Positions 17,790-26,448 are shown, counted from the stretch's first letter. The stretch is DNA of 64,000 nucleotides from an uncultured Dechloromonas sp. (GCF_945957265.1 NZ_CAMFKO010000013.1:35467-99466); one strand, 5' to 3'. The notes: a model not told the origin generated them from the sequence alone. A program made the numbers and translations.

Positions 17790-18738
17790 GTTTCTGCCCA
17801 TATCCATAGCCATATCCGTAGCCATAGCCGTCTGCTTTATCAGCGCGAACCTGATTCAGTACCATCATCTTTACCGGGCAGGCATCGATTGTTGTAATGG
17901 CTTGTTTCACTGCAGCTTGCGCAGTGTTTTCAGCGTTCACGACGATCACGACCTGTCCCATATGTGTTGCGAGCACACGGGCCTCGGTGGTCAACAAGAG
18001 CGGCGGCGAGTCAAAGATGATGATTCGATCGCTGTAACGACTGGACATGTCCTCAAGCAGGCGAATCATGGTGTCGCTGGCTAGCAATTCCGTGGCACGA
18101 GGGTGCGGGGTTCCGCTGGGAAGAATGGATAGCTTTTCGATGTTGGTGCGTAGCAGGGCACCGGAAATATCCAGCGAGTTTTCCTTCAGGACGTCGAGAA
18201 GGCCTGCGCTTTGGGGGAGACCAAGCATGTTGAGCACCGATGGCCTCGCTACGTCCGCGTCGACAAGCATGACGGTATTGTCGAGTTCCATTGCGATGCT
18301 GATCGCCAAATTGATCGCGGTAAAACTTTTGCCTTCGCCGGGCAGAGCGCTGGTAACCATGATGAGGTTGCCGTTTGGTACGGCAGAACCACTGCGCCCC
18401 ATGGCATTTGCAATCAGGGGGCGCTTGATTACGCGGAATTCGTCGGCCAATTGATTGCGTGCGGCATGGGGTACTAGCAAGCCCGATGCCGCAATGGTCT
18501 CGAGATTCAGAACGATTGATTTGCTGGCGCGTGTTTCGACCTCGGCGGGCTTCTCCTCGGGTTGGCGGACAACGGCTTTTTCCCGTGTTTCGGATGCATC
18601 GGCGGGGAGAGGAGGCTTGAATATCGATTTATCTGTCTGGCCCAGCTTGGGTTCGAGTTTTGCTTCGTCCGACGGCAATTCGACGCCCGCTTGGCGTAGC
18701 TGTTCAAGGCGCTTGGCGGCTTGTTCTATTAGACTCAT
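17779..18738 (-). CDS. Exopolysaccharide/PEP-CTERM locus tyrosine autokinase
   Basis: This 319-aa bacterial tyrosine kinase has the separate-domain architecture, with chain-length partner and kinase as two genes. It has Walker A VTSALPGEGKSFTAINLA, Walker A' VMLVDADVARPSVLNML and Walker B IIIFDSPPLLLTTEA. The C-terminal tail is a pure Tyr-Gly run (residues 304-314), the likely autophosphorylation cluster. Phosphorylation cycles of such kinases control polymer length with the adjacent chain-length determinant. It begins 9 nt after that gene. The tail is encoded by a 6-nt repeat that could vary in copy number. Confidence 0.93.
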   Translation of the reverse strand: MSLIEQAAKRLEQLRQAGVELPSDEAKLEPKLGQTDKSIFKPPLPADASETREKAVVRQPEEKPAEVETRASKSIVLNLETIAASGLLVPHAARNQLADEFRVIKRPLIANAMGRSGSAVPNGNLIMVTSALPGEGKSFTAINLAISIAMELDNTVMLVDADVARPSVLNMLGLPQSAGLLDVLKENSLDISGALLRTNIEKLSILPSGTPHPRATELLASDTMIRLLEDMSSRYSDRIIIFDSPPLLLTTEARVLATHMGQVVIVVNAENTAQAAVKQAITTIDACPVKMMVLNQVRADKADGYGYGYGYGYGQKHEA

Positions 18739-18747
18739 TTTTCAACC

Positions 18748-20307
18748 TCAGTTAGCGCGTTGGGCAAGGAAGACAAGTGATCCAATTCCCGCCAAATACG
18801 CCAAGAAGAGCCCGGACAGAGCCATCAGGAAACGACGAAGGCTGGCACGTTCCTTCAGTTTTCTTGCATCATTTGGAATAAGGGAGACGGAGCCGATAAT
18901 CGGAAGGTCGACGGCATCCCGCAAGGTCTTGCTGTCAAAAAAGACAGGACGAACCTGACTTGCTGCAAAAGCCACAAACAGTCCGCCGGCAACAGCCAGG
19001 AGCAAACCGAGAGGAAGGAGCATCAGACGGTTTGGCGCAACAGGTTTGTTCGATGAGCGCGGTGGATCTATCAAGCGAAAGTCGGCCATCGACCCCGCAG
19101 TATCGAGATCCACGGTCAACTCGGCAGAGTCACGCCTGGCAACCAGTTGTTCATAGTTGCGCTTGTCGAGCTCATAGTCACGATTCAGTTGAGTCAGTTC
19201 GGCTTCCAACTGCGGTTGATTTTTCATCAATCCAGTTGTGCGCTTGTATCGTTCTTCGTACTCGCTGACACGGGCTCGCAGCGAGGCCGCGCTTGCTTCT
19301 GCTTCGGCAAGGGAAACCTTGAGCTGCTGGTAAACGGGATTGTTGCTGACCGACGCACCGGGATTGGCTGCCGCATACTTTTTCCGAGCTTGTATTTCCT
19401 GGCGTTTCTGTTCCTCCAGGTCTTTGATCAAGCGACGAGTACCCACGACATCGGGGTGTTGTTCCGTGTAGCGTTGAAGGAGGGTGTCGAGGCTGCGTTT
19501 TTGCGTGTCGATCCGCCCGTCAATCTCGGGAAGCGAGATGGTCGAATCGCCCACCGAAGAGTCCGGGAGCAATACCGGTTCTTCCCCGGCAATCTGACGG
19601 CGCAGCGCATCTCTTGATTGCTCCGCTTCCCTCAGTTGAAGGCGGGCGGCACTGAGTTGAGTGGAGAGTTCACCGAGACGATCAACGCCGCTTCTGCCCT
19701 CGGCTGTGGCGAGTTCAATATTGCGTAGCTTGAACTCTTTCAATCGATTTTCAGCGCTCTCCAGCTTTTTTTCATAATTCCGGATTTGTTCCTCAAGAAA
19801 CTTGCGGGCGGAGTCCGTGTCTTGACGCTTATCCCCCAGGCTGGATTCAATAAAAATCGAAACGAGTGCCTGTACCACGCGCTGAGCCTTGGCAGGGTCG
19901 GGGTCGCGAAAGGAAATCGTGTAAAGATTGTCGCGGCCGATACCTTGTATTTTCAAGGTGGTCGTCAATTCCTCGATCAACGCTTCTTGTTGAGTCTTGT
20001 TTTTGATATTTAAATCCAAATCCGCCATCCGGATCAGTTTTTCGATGTTCGGGCGACTGATCAGCGTGCGGCTCAGCATCATGATTTGTTGTTCGATGTT
20101 TGGCTGAACGGCGAGGCCAGACATCAGAGGCCGCAATATTGATTGCGTATCTACATAGATTCGGGCCGAGGCTTCAAATTGGTTGGGGATGCGCAAAATC
20201 ACCCCTGCGGCAATGATCCCAATGATCCATGCTGTCAGCATGCCGAGGCGCCTGTGCTTCCAGGTTGCGCGAAGGACCGTTAATGCCTGTCGAAGAATTT
20301 CTTCCAT
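18748..20307 (-). CDS. Polysaccharide chain-length determinant, PEP-CTERM locus subfamily
   Basis: This 519-aa polysaccharide co-polymerase of Wzz/GumC type has membrane segments near residues 23-40 and 425-450. A large periplasmic coiled-coil region lies between them (for example NYEKKLESAENRLKEFKLRN and SLAEAEASAASLRARVSEYE). A third hydrophobic stretch at the very C-terminus (MALSGLFLAYLAGIGSLVFL) is usual for this subfamily. It spans the inner membrane and periplasm and links polymerase, kinase and export channel. It is separated from the upstream export gene by a terminator-like hairpin. Confidence 0.92.
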   Translation of the reverse strand: MEEILRQALTVLRATWKHRRLGMLTAWIIGIIAAGVILRIPNQFEASARIYVDTQSILRPLMSGLAVQPNIEQQIMMLSRTLISRPNIEKLIRMADLDLNIKNKTQQEALIEELTTTLKIQGIGRDNLYTISFRDPDPAKAQRVVQALVSIFIESSLGDKRQDTDSARKFLEEQIRNYEKKLESAENRLKEFKLRNIELATAEGRSGVDRLGELSTQLSAARLQLREAEQSRDALRRQIAGEEPVLLPDSSVGDSTISLPEIDGRIDTQKRSLDTLLQRYTEQHPDVVGTRRLIKDLEEQKRQEIQARKKYAAANPGASVSNNPVYQQLKVSLAEAEASAASLRARVSEYEERYKRTTGLMKNQPQLEAELTQLNRDYELDKRNYEQLVARRDSAELTVDLDTAGSMADFRLIDPPRSSNKPVAPNRLMLLPLGLLLAVAGGLFVAFAASQVRPVFFDSKTLRDAVDLPIIGSVSLIPNDARKLKERASLRRFLMALSGLFLAYLAGIGSLVFLAQRAN

Positions 20308-20312
20308 CTAAA

Positions 20313-20346
20313 GCTCAAAATTAAAGCCCCTGTACGAAACAGGGGC
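20313..20346 (-). terminator. Intercistronic intrinsic terminator/attenuator-like hairpin
   Basis: On the minus strand an 8-bp perfect stem (GCCCCTGT/ACAGGGGC, arms 20326-20333 and 20339-20346) with a 5-nt loop is followed by the U-rich tract TTTAATTTT. It lies between the export gene stop (20369) and the chain-length gene start (20307). It would let a fraction of transcripts stop after the export gene, giving that gene excess expression over the rest of the operon. Confidence 0.65.
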
Positions 20347-20368
20347 GGATTGAACGACCTGAGGGATC

Positions 20369-20989
20369 TTAGAACCAGCTCTGGGGAATGATGACCACGT
20401 CTCCAGGCTTCATTTCCACGTTCGCGGATACATCGCCGTTTTTAACAAGATCTTTCAGGCGAACGCGATATTGCGCGTTGTTTTCCGATGTGCGCAAAAT
20501 GGTGGCTCGATTTCCATCTGCGAAATCAGTAATGCCACCCACGGCAATCATCACATCAAGAATGGTCATCTTTTGCTTGTAGGCCAAAATTTGCGGTTTC
20601 GCAGCTTGGCCTACAACGCGAATCTGCTCGCTGTACGGTCCGACGAAGCCCGTGACAATGACCGTCACAACAGGGTCGCGTATGAACTTCGCCAGTTCTT
20701 TTTCGATGTCACGGGCAAGTGCGGTCGAGTCCTTTCCCATTGCAGGAAGGTCGTCAATGAGTGGCGACGAAATTTTTCCGTCCGGACGAACTGGAACGGT
20801 CATGGAAAGTTCCGGATTGCGCCACACGACAATATTGAGGGAGTCTCCCGGGCCGATCTTGTAGCTATAGTCCGAAGTGGCGGCATTCATCGGGGCATTC
20901 GGGTGCGAAGAGCATGCTCCCAAAGCGAACGCCAAAGCAACTACGAGCCACTTTGTCAGAGACGTTTGTTGTGTGAGGAAACGGATCAT
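20369..20989 (-). CDS. Polysaccharide export lipoprotein, PEP-CTERM system-associated (Wza-like, short)
   Basis: This 206-aa outer-membrane export protein has a lipoprotein signal with lipobox LGAC (Cys26). A Poly_export/SLBB core follows: SYKIGPGDSLNIVVWRNPEL near residue 42, then VIVTGFVGPYSEQIRVVGQA, and the C-terminal KPGDVVIIPQSWF. It is shorter than Wza, as usual for exosortase A loci, where a separate barrel may form the outer-membrane pore. The second of two ATGs (20989) has AAGGA at 6 nt spacing; the first ATG would abut that sequence. It is the first gene of the exopolysaccharide operon. Confidence 0.92.
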   Translation of the reverse strand: MIRFLTQQTSLTKWLVVALAFALGACSSHPNAPMNAATSDYSYKIGPGDSLNIVVWRNPELSMTVPVRPDGKISSPLIDDLPAMGKDSTALARDIEKELAKFIRDPVVTVIVTGFVGPYSEQIRVVGQAAKPQILAYKQKMTILDVMIAVGGITDFADGNRATILRTSENNAQYRVRLKDLVKNGDVSANVEMKPGDVVIIPQSWF

Positions 20990-21114
20990 GATCATTCCTT
21001 GGTTGTGTCGCGAACAGGTATGAAGGTTAAGCGCTGGACATAATCATAGCGGATTATGGGTGAGGATGCCTTCTGAAGCGGAATTGCGGGTGGAAGTATT
21101 TCACACCTGGTTGC

Positions 21115-22347
21115 TCAAATACCGGAGCGCAGCGCCTCTCCGATGTCCAGTCGAGATGCTCTTAGCGCCGGGATGATCGCCGCAAGGACACAGGCAAAGA
21201 AGCCAATGGTGCCTGCCGTGGCGATGGATGACGGTTCGAGTTGTATTTGCGCGATATAGCCAATGTTGGAATTGGGGGGAGGCGGCATTGGGATGCCGAT
21301 CGACGAAATCGCCAGCGCGGCCGCCATGCCGGCAAGCATTCCGACGAGCGATCCCAATAGGCCCAAGCACAAGTTTTCGATCAGGATGAGGCGAAAAACG
21401 GTTCCCTTTGTATCGCCTATCGCGAGCATGGTTCCAAATTCACGTGTACGTTCAAAAACGGTCATGTTTACGCTGTTTGCTACGCTCAGCAACACCATGA
21501 CGAGAATGATGAGTCGCAAAACTCCAAATTGACGATCGTAAAGTTCGACAGTTTTTTCGTAAAAGTCAGAAAGCTCATTCCAGGCAGTTACGGAATAGCC
21601 TTTCTTTGCGTATTCCTTCCGTAGTGCGTCGGCGATTTGCGCGGTAGCTTCCGTATTCGTCAGGCTAATGACCAGGATGTGCGCATCCGTTGTGTCCATG
21701 AGTGTCTGTGCGCTACTCAGGGGTATTCTGACTGCCCTGGCGTCGAACTCTTTCGAGAAGCTTTGGAAAATTCCCACGACTTCAAAATCGAGGGTGTTCA
21801 CCGCACCCTGGGGTAAGGTGGCCAACAGGGTGACGTGATCCCCCAATCCGAGACCTAACGCCTTGGCGACGCCATGGCCGACGACTATTTGGTCTCCGTC
21901 CGAGTCTCTGAGTGCTCGGCCTTCGACAAAGCTCAAGTGAGTACCAAGCTTGTTTTCGCTATCCGGCTCAACGCCTTCGCCGATGATCCCAAGGTCGCGC
22001 CGGCCATTATTTAGTGTGCCGCTAAAGGTCAAGCGGGAAGATGCGCCCTCAATCTGCGGTGTCAGTTGCTGAATTGCAGATTTGAGCTCCCTGGGATTCT
22101 TTATCAGGTATCGTTCTGGAGCGCGGTTCTTCCCTTCGGCATAGCCTTCTTGCGTGATTTGAATATGGCCGGTTTGCGAGTGGATAATGGCTTCGCCAAG
22201 TTGCTTGAAAATATCTTGAATGAACCCGCCCGCGAGGATCAGGCTGGCGACCCCAAAGCTGATGGCAGCCAGCGTAGCGGCTGATCGGGCACGATGGCGA
22301 AATACGTTTCGAACTGCAAACAGGAGTTGTGGAAGGAGGGTTCTCAC
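21115..22347 (-). CDS. FtsX/LolE-family ABC transporter permease (second of a pair)
   Basis: This 410-aa permease has the MacB/LolCE layout. It has one N-terminal membrane segment (about 28-50), a periplasmic core domain, and three C-terminal membrane segments with the FtsX core (ILVMVLLSVANSVNMTVFER, EFGTMLAIGDTKGTVFRLIL). The GTG at 22347 is chosen because it overlaps the upstream stop as GTGA, has GAGGA 8 nt upstream and gives the same length as the partner. The ATG at 22395 would overlap by 52 nt. It shares the motif GIPMPPPP with the partner, so the two are paralogues forming a heterodimer. No ATPase is adjacent; the best candidate is at 28.0-28.8 kb. Confidence 0.88.
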   Translation of the reverse strand: MRTLLPQLLFAVRNVFRHRARSAATLAAISFGVASLILAGGFIQDIFKQLGEAIIHSQTGHIQITQEGYAEGKNRAPERYLIKNPRELKSAIQQLTPQIEGASSRLTFSGTLNNGRRDLGIIGEGVEPDSENKLGTHLSFVEGRALRDSDGDQIVVGHGVAKALGLGLGDHVTLLATLPQGAVNTLDFEVVGIFQSFSKEFDARAVRIPLSSAQTLMDTTDAHILVISLTNTEATAQIADALRKEYAKKGYSVTAWNELSDFYEKTVELYDRQFGVLRLIILVMVLLSVANSVNMTVFERTREFGTMLAIGDTKGTVFRLILIENLCLGLLGSLVGMLAGMAAALAISSIGIPMPPPPNSNIGYIAQIQLEPSSIATAGTIGFFACVLAAIIPALRASRLDIGEALRSGI

Positions 22348-23573
22348 TGATTGGTCCTCAGTGCGTCCACAATATTCATTCGGCTTGCTTTCCATGCTGG
22401 CATCAGGCTTGCTAGCAGTGTGGTGAAGAAGGCCAGTAGCAGACTGTCAACGACCAGCCCAGCATTGATTATTATCTGCCCTGTATATCCGCGGATCATG
22501 CCTGGGGGAGGTGGCATTGGAATGCCAACGGCGGAAATGAGCAAGGAGAGGGCATAGCCGGATCCCAGTCCGAGCAGTCCGCCAACGATGCCGATCATGC
22601 ATCCCTCAAGAATAAACAAGCGGAGGATTTCCGAGCGGCGAACCCCTATGGCCAGACTGGTGCCGATTTCGGTTGTTCGCTCAAGAACGCTCATTGTCTG
22701 CGTGTTGGAGATGGTCAGTACGATAATCAGGCCAATGATGAACTTGACGACACTGACTTGCTTTGAAAACAGGGTGACGGTCTTGTTGTAGAACTCCGCC
22801 AGGTCCTGCCAGGTGACCAATTCAAAATCGCTTGCCGGTAGCTTTTCCTTGAGCGATCTGGCGACACCTGCTGTAGCGTTGGTATTGTTCAGCAGCGCTA
22901 CCCAACTTGTTGAACCTTCGACGCGCATCAATTTCCGGGCGACGAAAATGGGGACCCTGAGGGTGTTGTCGTCATACTCTTTCGAGATCGTGGCGAATGT
23001 CCCGGCGATCTTGAGCTCCACCGCATTGGGACTGCCGTTTGCTGAGGTGGTGAGAAGTACGACGGTGTCGCCGGGTTTTGCGCCAACGCTCTTGGCCAAA
23101 CCTTCTCCCAGCAGTGCCGAAAGATCGTTTGCGCTTCCCAGGTCATCGCCCTCAATGATGCTAAGCCGGGTGCTGATCGGGCGCTCGCCTGCCGGGTCGA
23201 TACCTTCCCCAATGAATGGAACAGTCGTTTCTCCACGGCTGACTAAGCCGCTAAACGAAAGGCGAGGGGTAAGTACGCTGACACCGGGTTCTTTTCCGGT
23301 AGTCGCTTGCTCGACAGATCGTGCAGGAAGTAAATAGTTGTACGGATCGGCCACGCCTTTGCTGAAGTAGCCGGGACGTACAATTTGGAGGTGACCCAGT
23401 TGGGAGTGGATCGTGGCTTCGCGCATGTCCTGGAATATCCAGGCGATGAATCCTCCCGCCAGTAGAAAGGCAACAACCCCGCCTGCAACGCTGATGGTGG
23501 CAACCAGTGTCCTGCGTTTGTTGCGCTGCAGGTTAAGTATGGCAATCCTGATATCGGCCCAAAACTTCGTCAT
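22344..23573 (-). CDS. FtsX/LolC-family ABC transporter permease (first of a pair)
   Basis: This 409-aa inner-membrane permease has one N-terminal and three C-terminal membrane segments flanking a periplasmic MacB-like domain (SQLGHLQIVRPGYFSKG, RLSIIEGDDLGSANDLS). FtsX-type sequence TISNTQTMSVLERTTEIGTS and GIPMPPPPGMIRGYTGQI are close to the downstream permease. LolCDE/MacB relatives extract lipoproteins or other substrates from the outer leaflet of the inner membrane rather than moving them across it. It is transcribed divergently from the E1-like gene, with about 70 nt between starts. Confidence 0.88.
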   Translation of the reverse strand: MTKFWADIRIAILNLQRNKRRTLVATISVAGGVVAFLLAGGFIAWIFQDMREATIHSQLGHLQIVRPGYFSKGVADPYNYLLPARSVEQATTGKEPGVSVLTPRLSFSGLVSRGETTVPFIGEGIDPAGERPISTRLSIIEGDDLGSANDLSALLGEGLAKSVGAKPGDTVVLLTTSANGSPNAVELKIAGTFATISKEYDDNTLRVPIFVARKLMRVEGSTSWVALLNNTNATAGVARSLKEKLPASDFELVTWQDLAEFYNKTVTLFSKQVSVVKFIIGLIIVLTISNTQTMSVLERTTEIGTSLAIGVRRSEILRLFILEGCMIGIVGGLLGLGSGYALSLLISAVGIPMPPPPGMIRGYTGQIIINAGLVVDSLLLAFFTTLLASLMPAWKASRMNIVDALRTNQ

Positions 23574-23643
23574 TGGCGCGTTTACTTGGTTCAGGTAATG
23601 TGTGTGCCATCATAAATCGCATTTCGGCAGAGCGGAGAAAATT

Positions 23644-24501
23644 GTGGCGAATTTCGACTATGGCAGCGCGTTCTCTCGCAATATCGGTTGGGTGACTGAG
23701 TCCGAGCAGCTTCGGCTAAAGAATGCTCGTGTGGCTATAGGAGGGCTGGGGGGGGTTGGTGGAGTCCACTTGTTGACCTTGGCGCGACTTGGTATTGGAA
23801 AGTTTTCAATTGCGGATTTTGATAAATTCGATATTGTGAATTTCAACCGCCAGGTTGGTGCAACAGTCAGTTCGCTTGGTAAGCCCAAGCTTGATGTTTT
23901 GCGGGATATGGTCAGGGATATAAATCCAGAAGTGGATTTGAGGCTTTTCCCGGATGGTGTGAACGATGACAATCTGGAAGATTTTCTAACCGACGTCGAT
24001 GTTTATGTTGATGGATTGGATTTTTTCGCATTTGATGCGCGTAGAAAAACATTTGCGGCATGTGAAAGAAAAGGTATACCAGTGGTTACCGCCGCGCCAC
24101 TTGGGCTTGGAGTCGCGTTACTGGTGTTTGGGCCTGGTGGCATGCCATTCGAGGAGTATTTTGGTTTTGAAGGCGGAGATGAAATGGAAATGGCTATCCG
24201 TTTCCTGGTTGGTCTTTCGCCTGCGATGCTGCAACGGGGCTATGTGGCCGATATGAGCAGGGTCAATCTTGCCGAGCGTAAAGGGCCGTCTTGTATTGCC
24301 GCATGTCAGCTCTGTGCCGGAGTTGCGGCCATTGAAACCCTGAAGCTTGTATTGGGACGCAAGGGCGTGAGGTTGGCGCCTTTGGGAACTCAATTTGATG
24401 CGTACCGGATGCAATATGCGCTGACTTGGCGTCCCTGGGGGCATCGAAATCCAATGCAGCGCCTGATGCGTTATCTTGTGCGTCGCCAGCTTGGGCTTTA
24501 G
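23644..24501 (+). CDS. ThiF/MoeB/HesA-family E1-like adenylyltransferase
   Basis: This 285-aa protein has a Rossmann-type nucleotide-binding start, VAIGGLGGVGGVHLLTLARL. The Mg/ATP motif DFDKFDIVNFNRQVGA has the Asp and Arg of E1 enzymes. The family adenylates a C-terminal carboxylate of a small protein or peptide. The C-terminal Cys-rich segment PSCIAACQLCAG is not the usual pair of CxxC zinc motifs. GTG 23644 has GGAG 6 nt upstream; an in-frame ATG at 23602 lacks this. No ubiquitin-like or sulfur-carrier gene is beside it. It converges with a nitroreductase-like gene, 7 nt between stops. Substrate unknown. Confidence 0.82.
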   Translation: MANFDYGSAFSRNIGWVTESEQLRLKNARVAIGGLGGVGGVHLLTLARLGIGKFSIADFDKFDIVNFNRQVGATVSSLGKPKLDVLRDMVRDINPEVDLRLFPDGVNDDNLEDFLTDVDVYVDGLDFFAFDARRKTFAACERKGIPVVTAAPLGLGVALLVFGPGGMPFEEYFGFEGGDEMEMAIRFLVGLSPAMLQRGYVADMSRVNLAERKGPSCIAACQLCAGVAAIETLKLVLGRKGVRLAPLGTQFDAYRMQYALTWRPWGHRNPMQRLMRYLVRRQLGL

Positions 24502-24508
24502 CGTTGGC

Positions 24509-25564
24509 TCAAGTATTGCCGTCGGTCAATAACACTTGATCAACGGGGCGTCTCAGTGATGGAGGTGGGGATTTTGTCGGTTTTCCCACCCGCAACGCCA
24601 TGTGTATGCGTTCCCCCTCCTTTAAATTAATTAGCGCTCTGGCTTTGTCGATCGCCTGTTTGACGGGGGAGGTCCAATCTTTGGGAATTTTTCCGGTTTG
24701 AAGCCTGCTCTCCTGGTCGGTGACGACATAATAGGGATGTACAGCCCAGCCTAATTGATTGAGCAGAATCCATGTTCTTTCCATCAACATGCCGGCGGAA
24801 AAAGCGCCATGGGGAGAGTCTTCTCCGGTGATCAAAACAATCAAGGGAGCGCTTCGGAGGAGGCTTGCCTCGGTTTTTGCCATGAATTTGAACGCCCCCA
24901 GTTTGTTTAGTGCGGCCATCCGTTTCCAGGGCCGTATCCATTGCATGAATAGATTTCCCCCCGGTGGGAGATTGATGGTGTTGATTGCAAGGCCATCTCC
25001 TTGTTTGATTTCGTTTTCCGAGAAGCGCAGGCTACCCATCAGCCATTCGTGCAGGTCGCGGTTGCAAAATCGTGCTTTGCAGCAAATTTCGGTGATGTCC
25101 GAAAATATTTGACGATCTTTTGGGGTGAGTAGTAACTGCGTTTGTGCCAAGGGCTCTCGTTGTTGAGATATCTTCTCAAGAAGTTCTGCGTCGGGTGGCG
25201 TCTTGGTGTAACGGAAACGATTGGTGTTGCGCGAAAAAAGCGCAAAGTCGGCTTTGGAGACTACGCTGTCCTGAAGTGGAAGCGCTAGAGTAAAGTACGG
25301 GGCACCCAACTCCAGATCGACTATCTTGATTGCCTGCAGGGGGTTGGAAAATATTTGGCTAAGGTTTTCCGCCATTGCACCGATGCCAAGCAGCGTGGCA
25401 TGGCCACTGGGCCCGAATGGATCTTCTCCACCGGATGGGCGGTGGTGGACGGAAAGCATTTGATCGCGCAAGCGAATATGCCAAGGCTGGGAATTATCAG
25501 CGCTAGGCGCCATGCGGGCAGCTTCGATGGCTAATTCCAGTAGGCTTGGGTTGAGCTTGGGCAT
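24509..25564 (-). CDS. Nitroreductase-like flavoprotein
   Basis: This 351-aa protein starts LLELAIEAARMAPSADNSQP, the FMN-binding Arg/Ser-Asn-Gln-Pro segment of the nitroreductase fold. It also has the C-terminal half features GAFSAGMLMERTWILLNQLG and LRVGKPTKSPPPSLRRP. It is longer than classical nitroreductases (about 200-220 aa) and resembles the large Tp-type or E1-associated members. ATG 25564 is preferred to an in-frame TTG at 25582. With the convergent E1-like gene it may form a peptide- or cofactor-modifying pair, since ThiF and nitroreductase domains are known to occur fused. The actual reaction is unknown. Confidence 0.75.
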   Translation of the reverse strand: MPKLNPSLLELAIEAARMAPSADNSQPWHIRLRDQMLSVHHRPSGGEDPFGPSGHATLLGIGAMAENLSQIFSNPLQAIKIVDLELGAPYFTLALPLQDSVVSKADFALFSRNTNRFRYTKTPPDAELLEKISQQREPLAQTQLLLTPKDRQIFSDITEICCKARFCNRDLHEWLMGSLRFSENEIKQGDGLAINTINLPPGGNLFMQWIRPWKRMAALNKLGAFKFMAKTEASLLRSAPLIVLITGEDSPHGAFSAGMLMERTWILLNQLGWAVHPYYVVTDQESRLQTGKIPKDWTSPVKQAIDKARALINLKEGERIHMALRVGKPTKSPPPSLRRPVDQVLLTDGNT

Positions 25565-25605
25565 TTCGGTTGTGCGAAACAATATTGGTGAGGCTTATTT
25601 TAGAC

Positions 25606-25633
25606 AAAAAAAGACCCCGCCGTGGCGGGGTCT
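25606..25633 (-). terminator. Rho-independent terminator of the PEP-CTERM gene
   Basis: On the minus strand a 9-10 bp GC-rich stem (AGACCCCGCC pairing with GGCGGGGTCT, 25612-25633) is followed directly by a run of seven T (25606-25612). It stands 20 nt after the PEP-CTERM protein stop and should end that transcript before the nitroreductase-like gene. Confidence 0.88.
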
Positions 25634-25653
25634 CTGGATAGCGACTTGCAGTC

Positions 25654-26448
25654 TTACTTGCTGCGGCGGCGGGCGGCGCCCAGGCCCAGAAGTCCGAGAC
25701 CTGCGAGGGCCAGGGAGCCCGGTTCGGGCAGTACGGTGCCGCGAATGTCGGCAGAGCCGGCAACACACCATTGACCCACGGTCGGGTTGGTTCTGCAACC
25801 GGCGGTGTTGTCATTTTTGTTCAGCACCAGATTGTTGCCGGAGGTGGTGATCAGGGCATCGGCTTTTCCACCAACGAAATCGTCGATGTCGTTGCCGTTC
25901 AGCGCGGCGGCGACGGCGGCAAGGCCAAAGGCGCCGGACAGGTCGACATTAAGCAAGCCGGAGCCGAAGAAAGAAATCGTTTGGCCGGTCAGCGTGCCCT
26001 GGGAGAACAGTTCATATGCCGGGTTAACCGCGCTGCTGCCGGTGTGGCCGGTAAAGCGAACCCACTGGGAGTAGCCATTGATCATGGCCCAGTTGGTGGC
26101 CGACGATTGGGTCAGCAAGTTGACATTGGCGCCCTTGAAAACATTCACCACGCCATTGACGAAGCCGGACGACGCTGCAGAAAAGTCCTTGGTGGTGTAG
26201 TCAAAGGTGAAGTAAAGCTTGTCGCCATTGCTGGTGTAGGCATTGGAGCCATTGACGGTATTGATCACACCGTAACCAAGCAGATGCTGGCCGTCGCCAT
26301 TGACGTAGGTTTCAGCGATGGTAGTGGTTTCGAGGTGAGACCCGGGGGCTCCGAAGTCGACACCGCCTACCACGAAGGCTGCTTGAGCTGCACCGGATGC
26401 GGCAATACCGGCTGCGGCAAGCATCGAAGCGATAATTTTGCGGTTCAT
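25654..26448 (-). CDS. PEP-CTERM sorting domain-containing secreted protein
   Basis: This 264-aa exported protein has a signal peptide (KIIASMLAAAGIAASG, cleavage likely after AQA at 23). The middle region is beta-rich and low in charge, with many Gly, Asn, Ser and Thr. The C-terminal sorting tripartite signal is VLPEPGSLALAGLGLLGLGA followed by ARRRSK (PEP at 241-243, hydrophobic helix, Arg cluster). It should be cut and processed by the XrtA encoded at 9.3-10.8 kb and end at the cell surface or in the matrix. AGGAG lies 7 nt before ATG. It has its own sigma-54-like promoter and terminator, so it is monocistronic. The function of the core is unknown; in floc-forming relatives such proteins bind exopolysaccharide. 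Confidence 0.93.
   Translation of the reverse strand: MNRKIIASMLAAAGIAASGAAQAAFVVGGVDFGAPGSHLETTTIAETYVNGDGQHLLGYGVINTVNGSNAYTSNGDKLYFTFDYTTKDFSAASSGFVNGVVNVFKGANVNLLTQSSATNWAMINGYSQWVRFTGHTGSSAVNPAYELFSQGTLTGQTISFFGSGLLNVDLSGAFGLAAVAAALNGNDIDDFVGGKADALITTSGNNLVLNKNDNTAGCRTNPTVGQWCVAGSADIRGTVLPEPGSLALAGLGLLGLGAARRRSK

Noticed and set aside
17797..17829. Short tandem repeat considered as a CRISPR or VNTR outside a gene
   Set aside because: It lies inside the kinase coding frame and encodes the Gly-Tyr tail; there are no spacers.
21040..21060. TATGAT as -10 of the exopolysaccharide operon promoter
   Set aside because: No -35-like hexamer lies at 16-18 nt, so the site is too weak to report as a feature.
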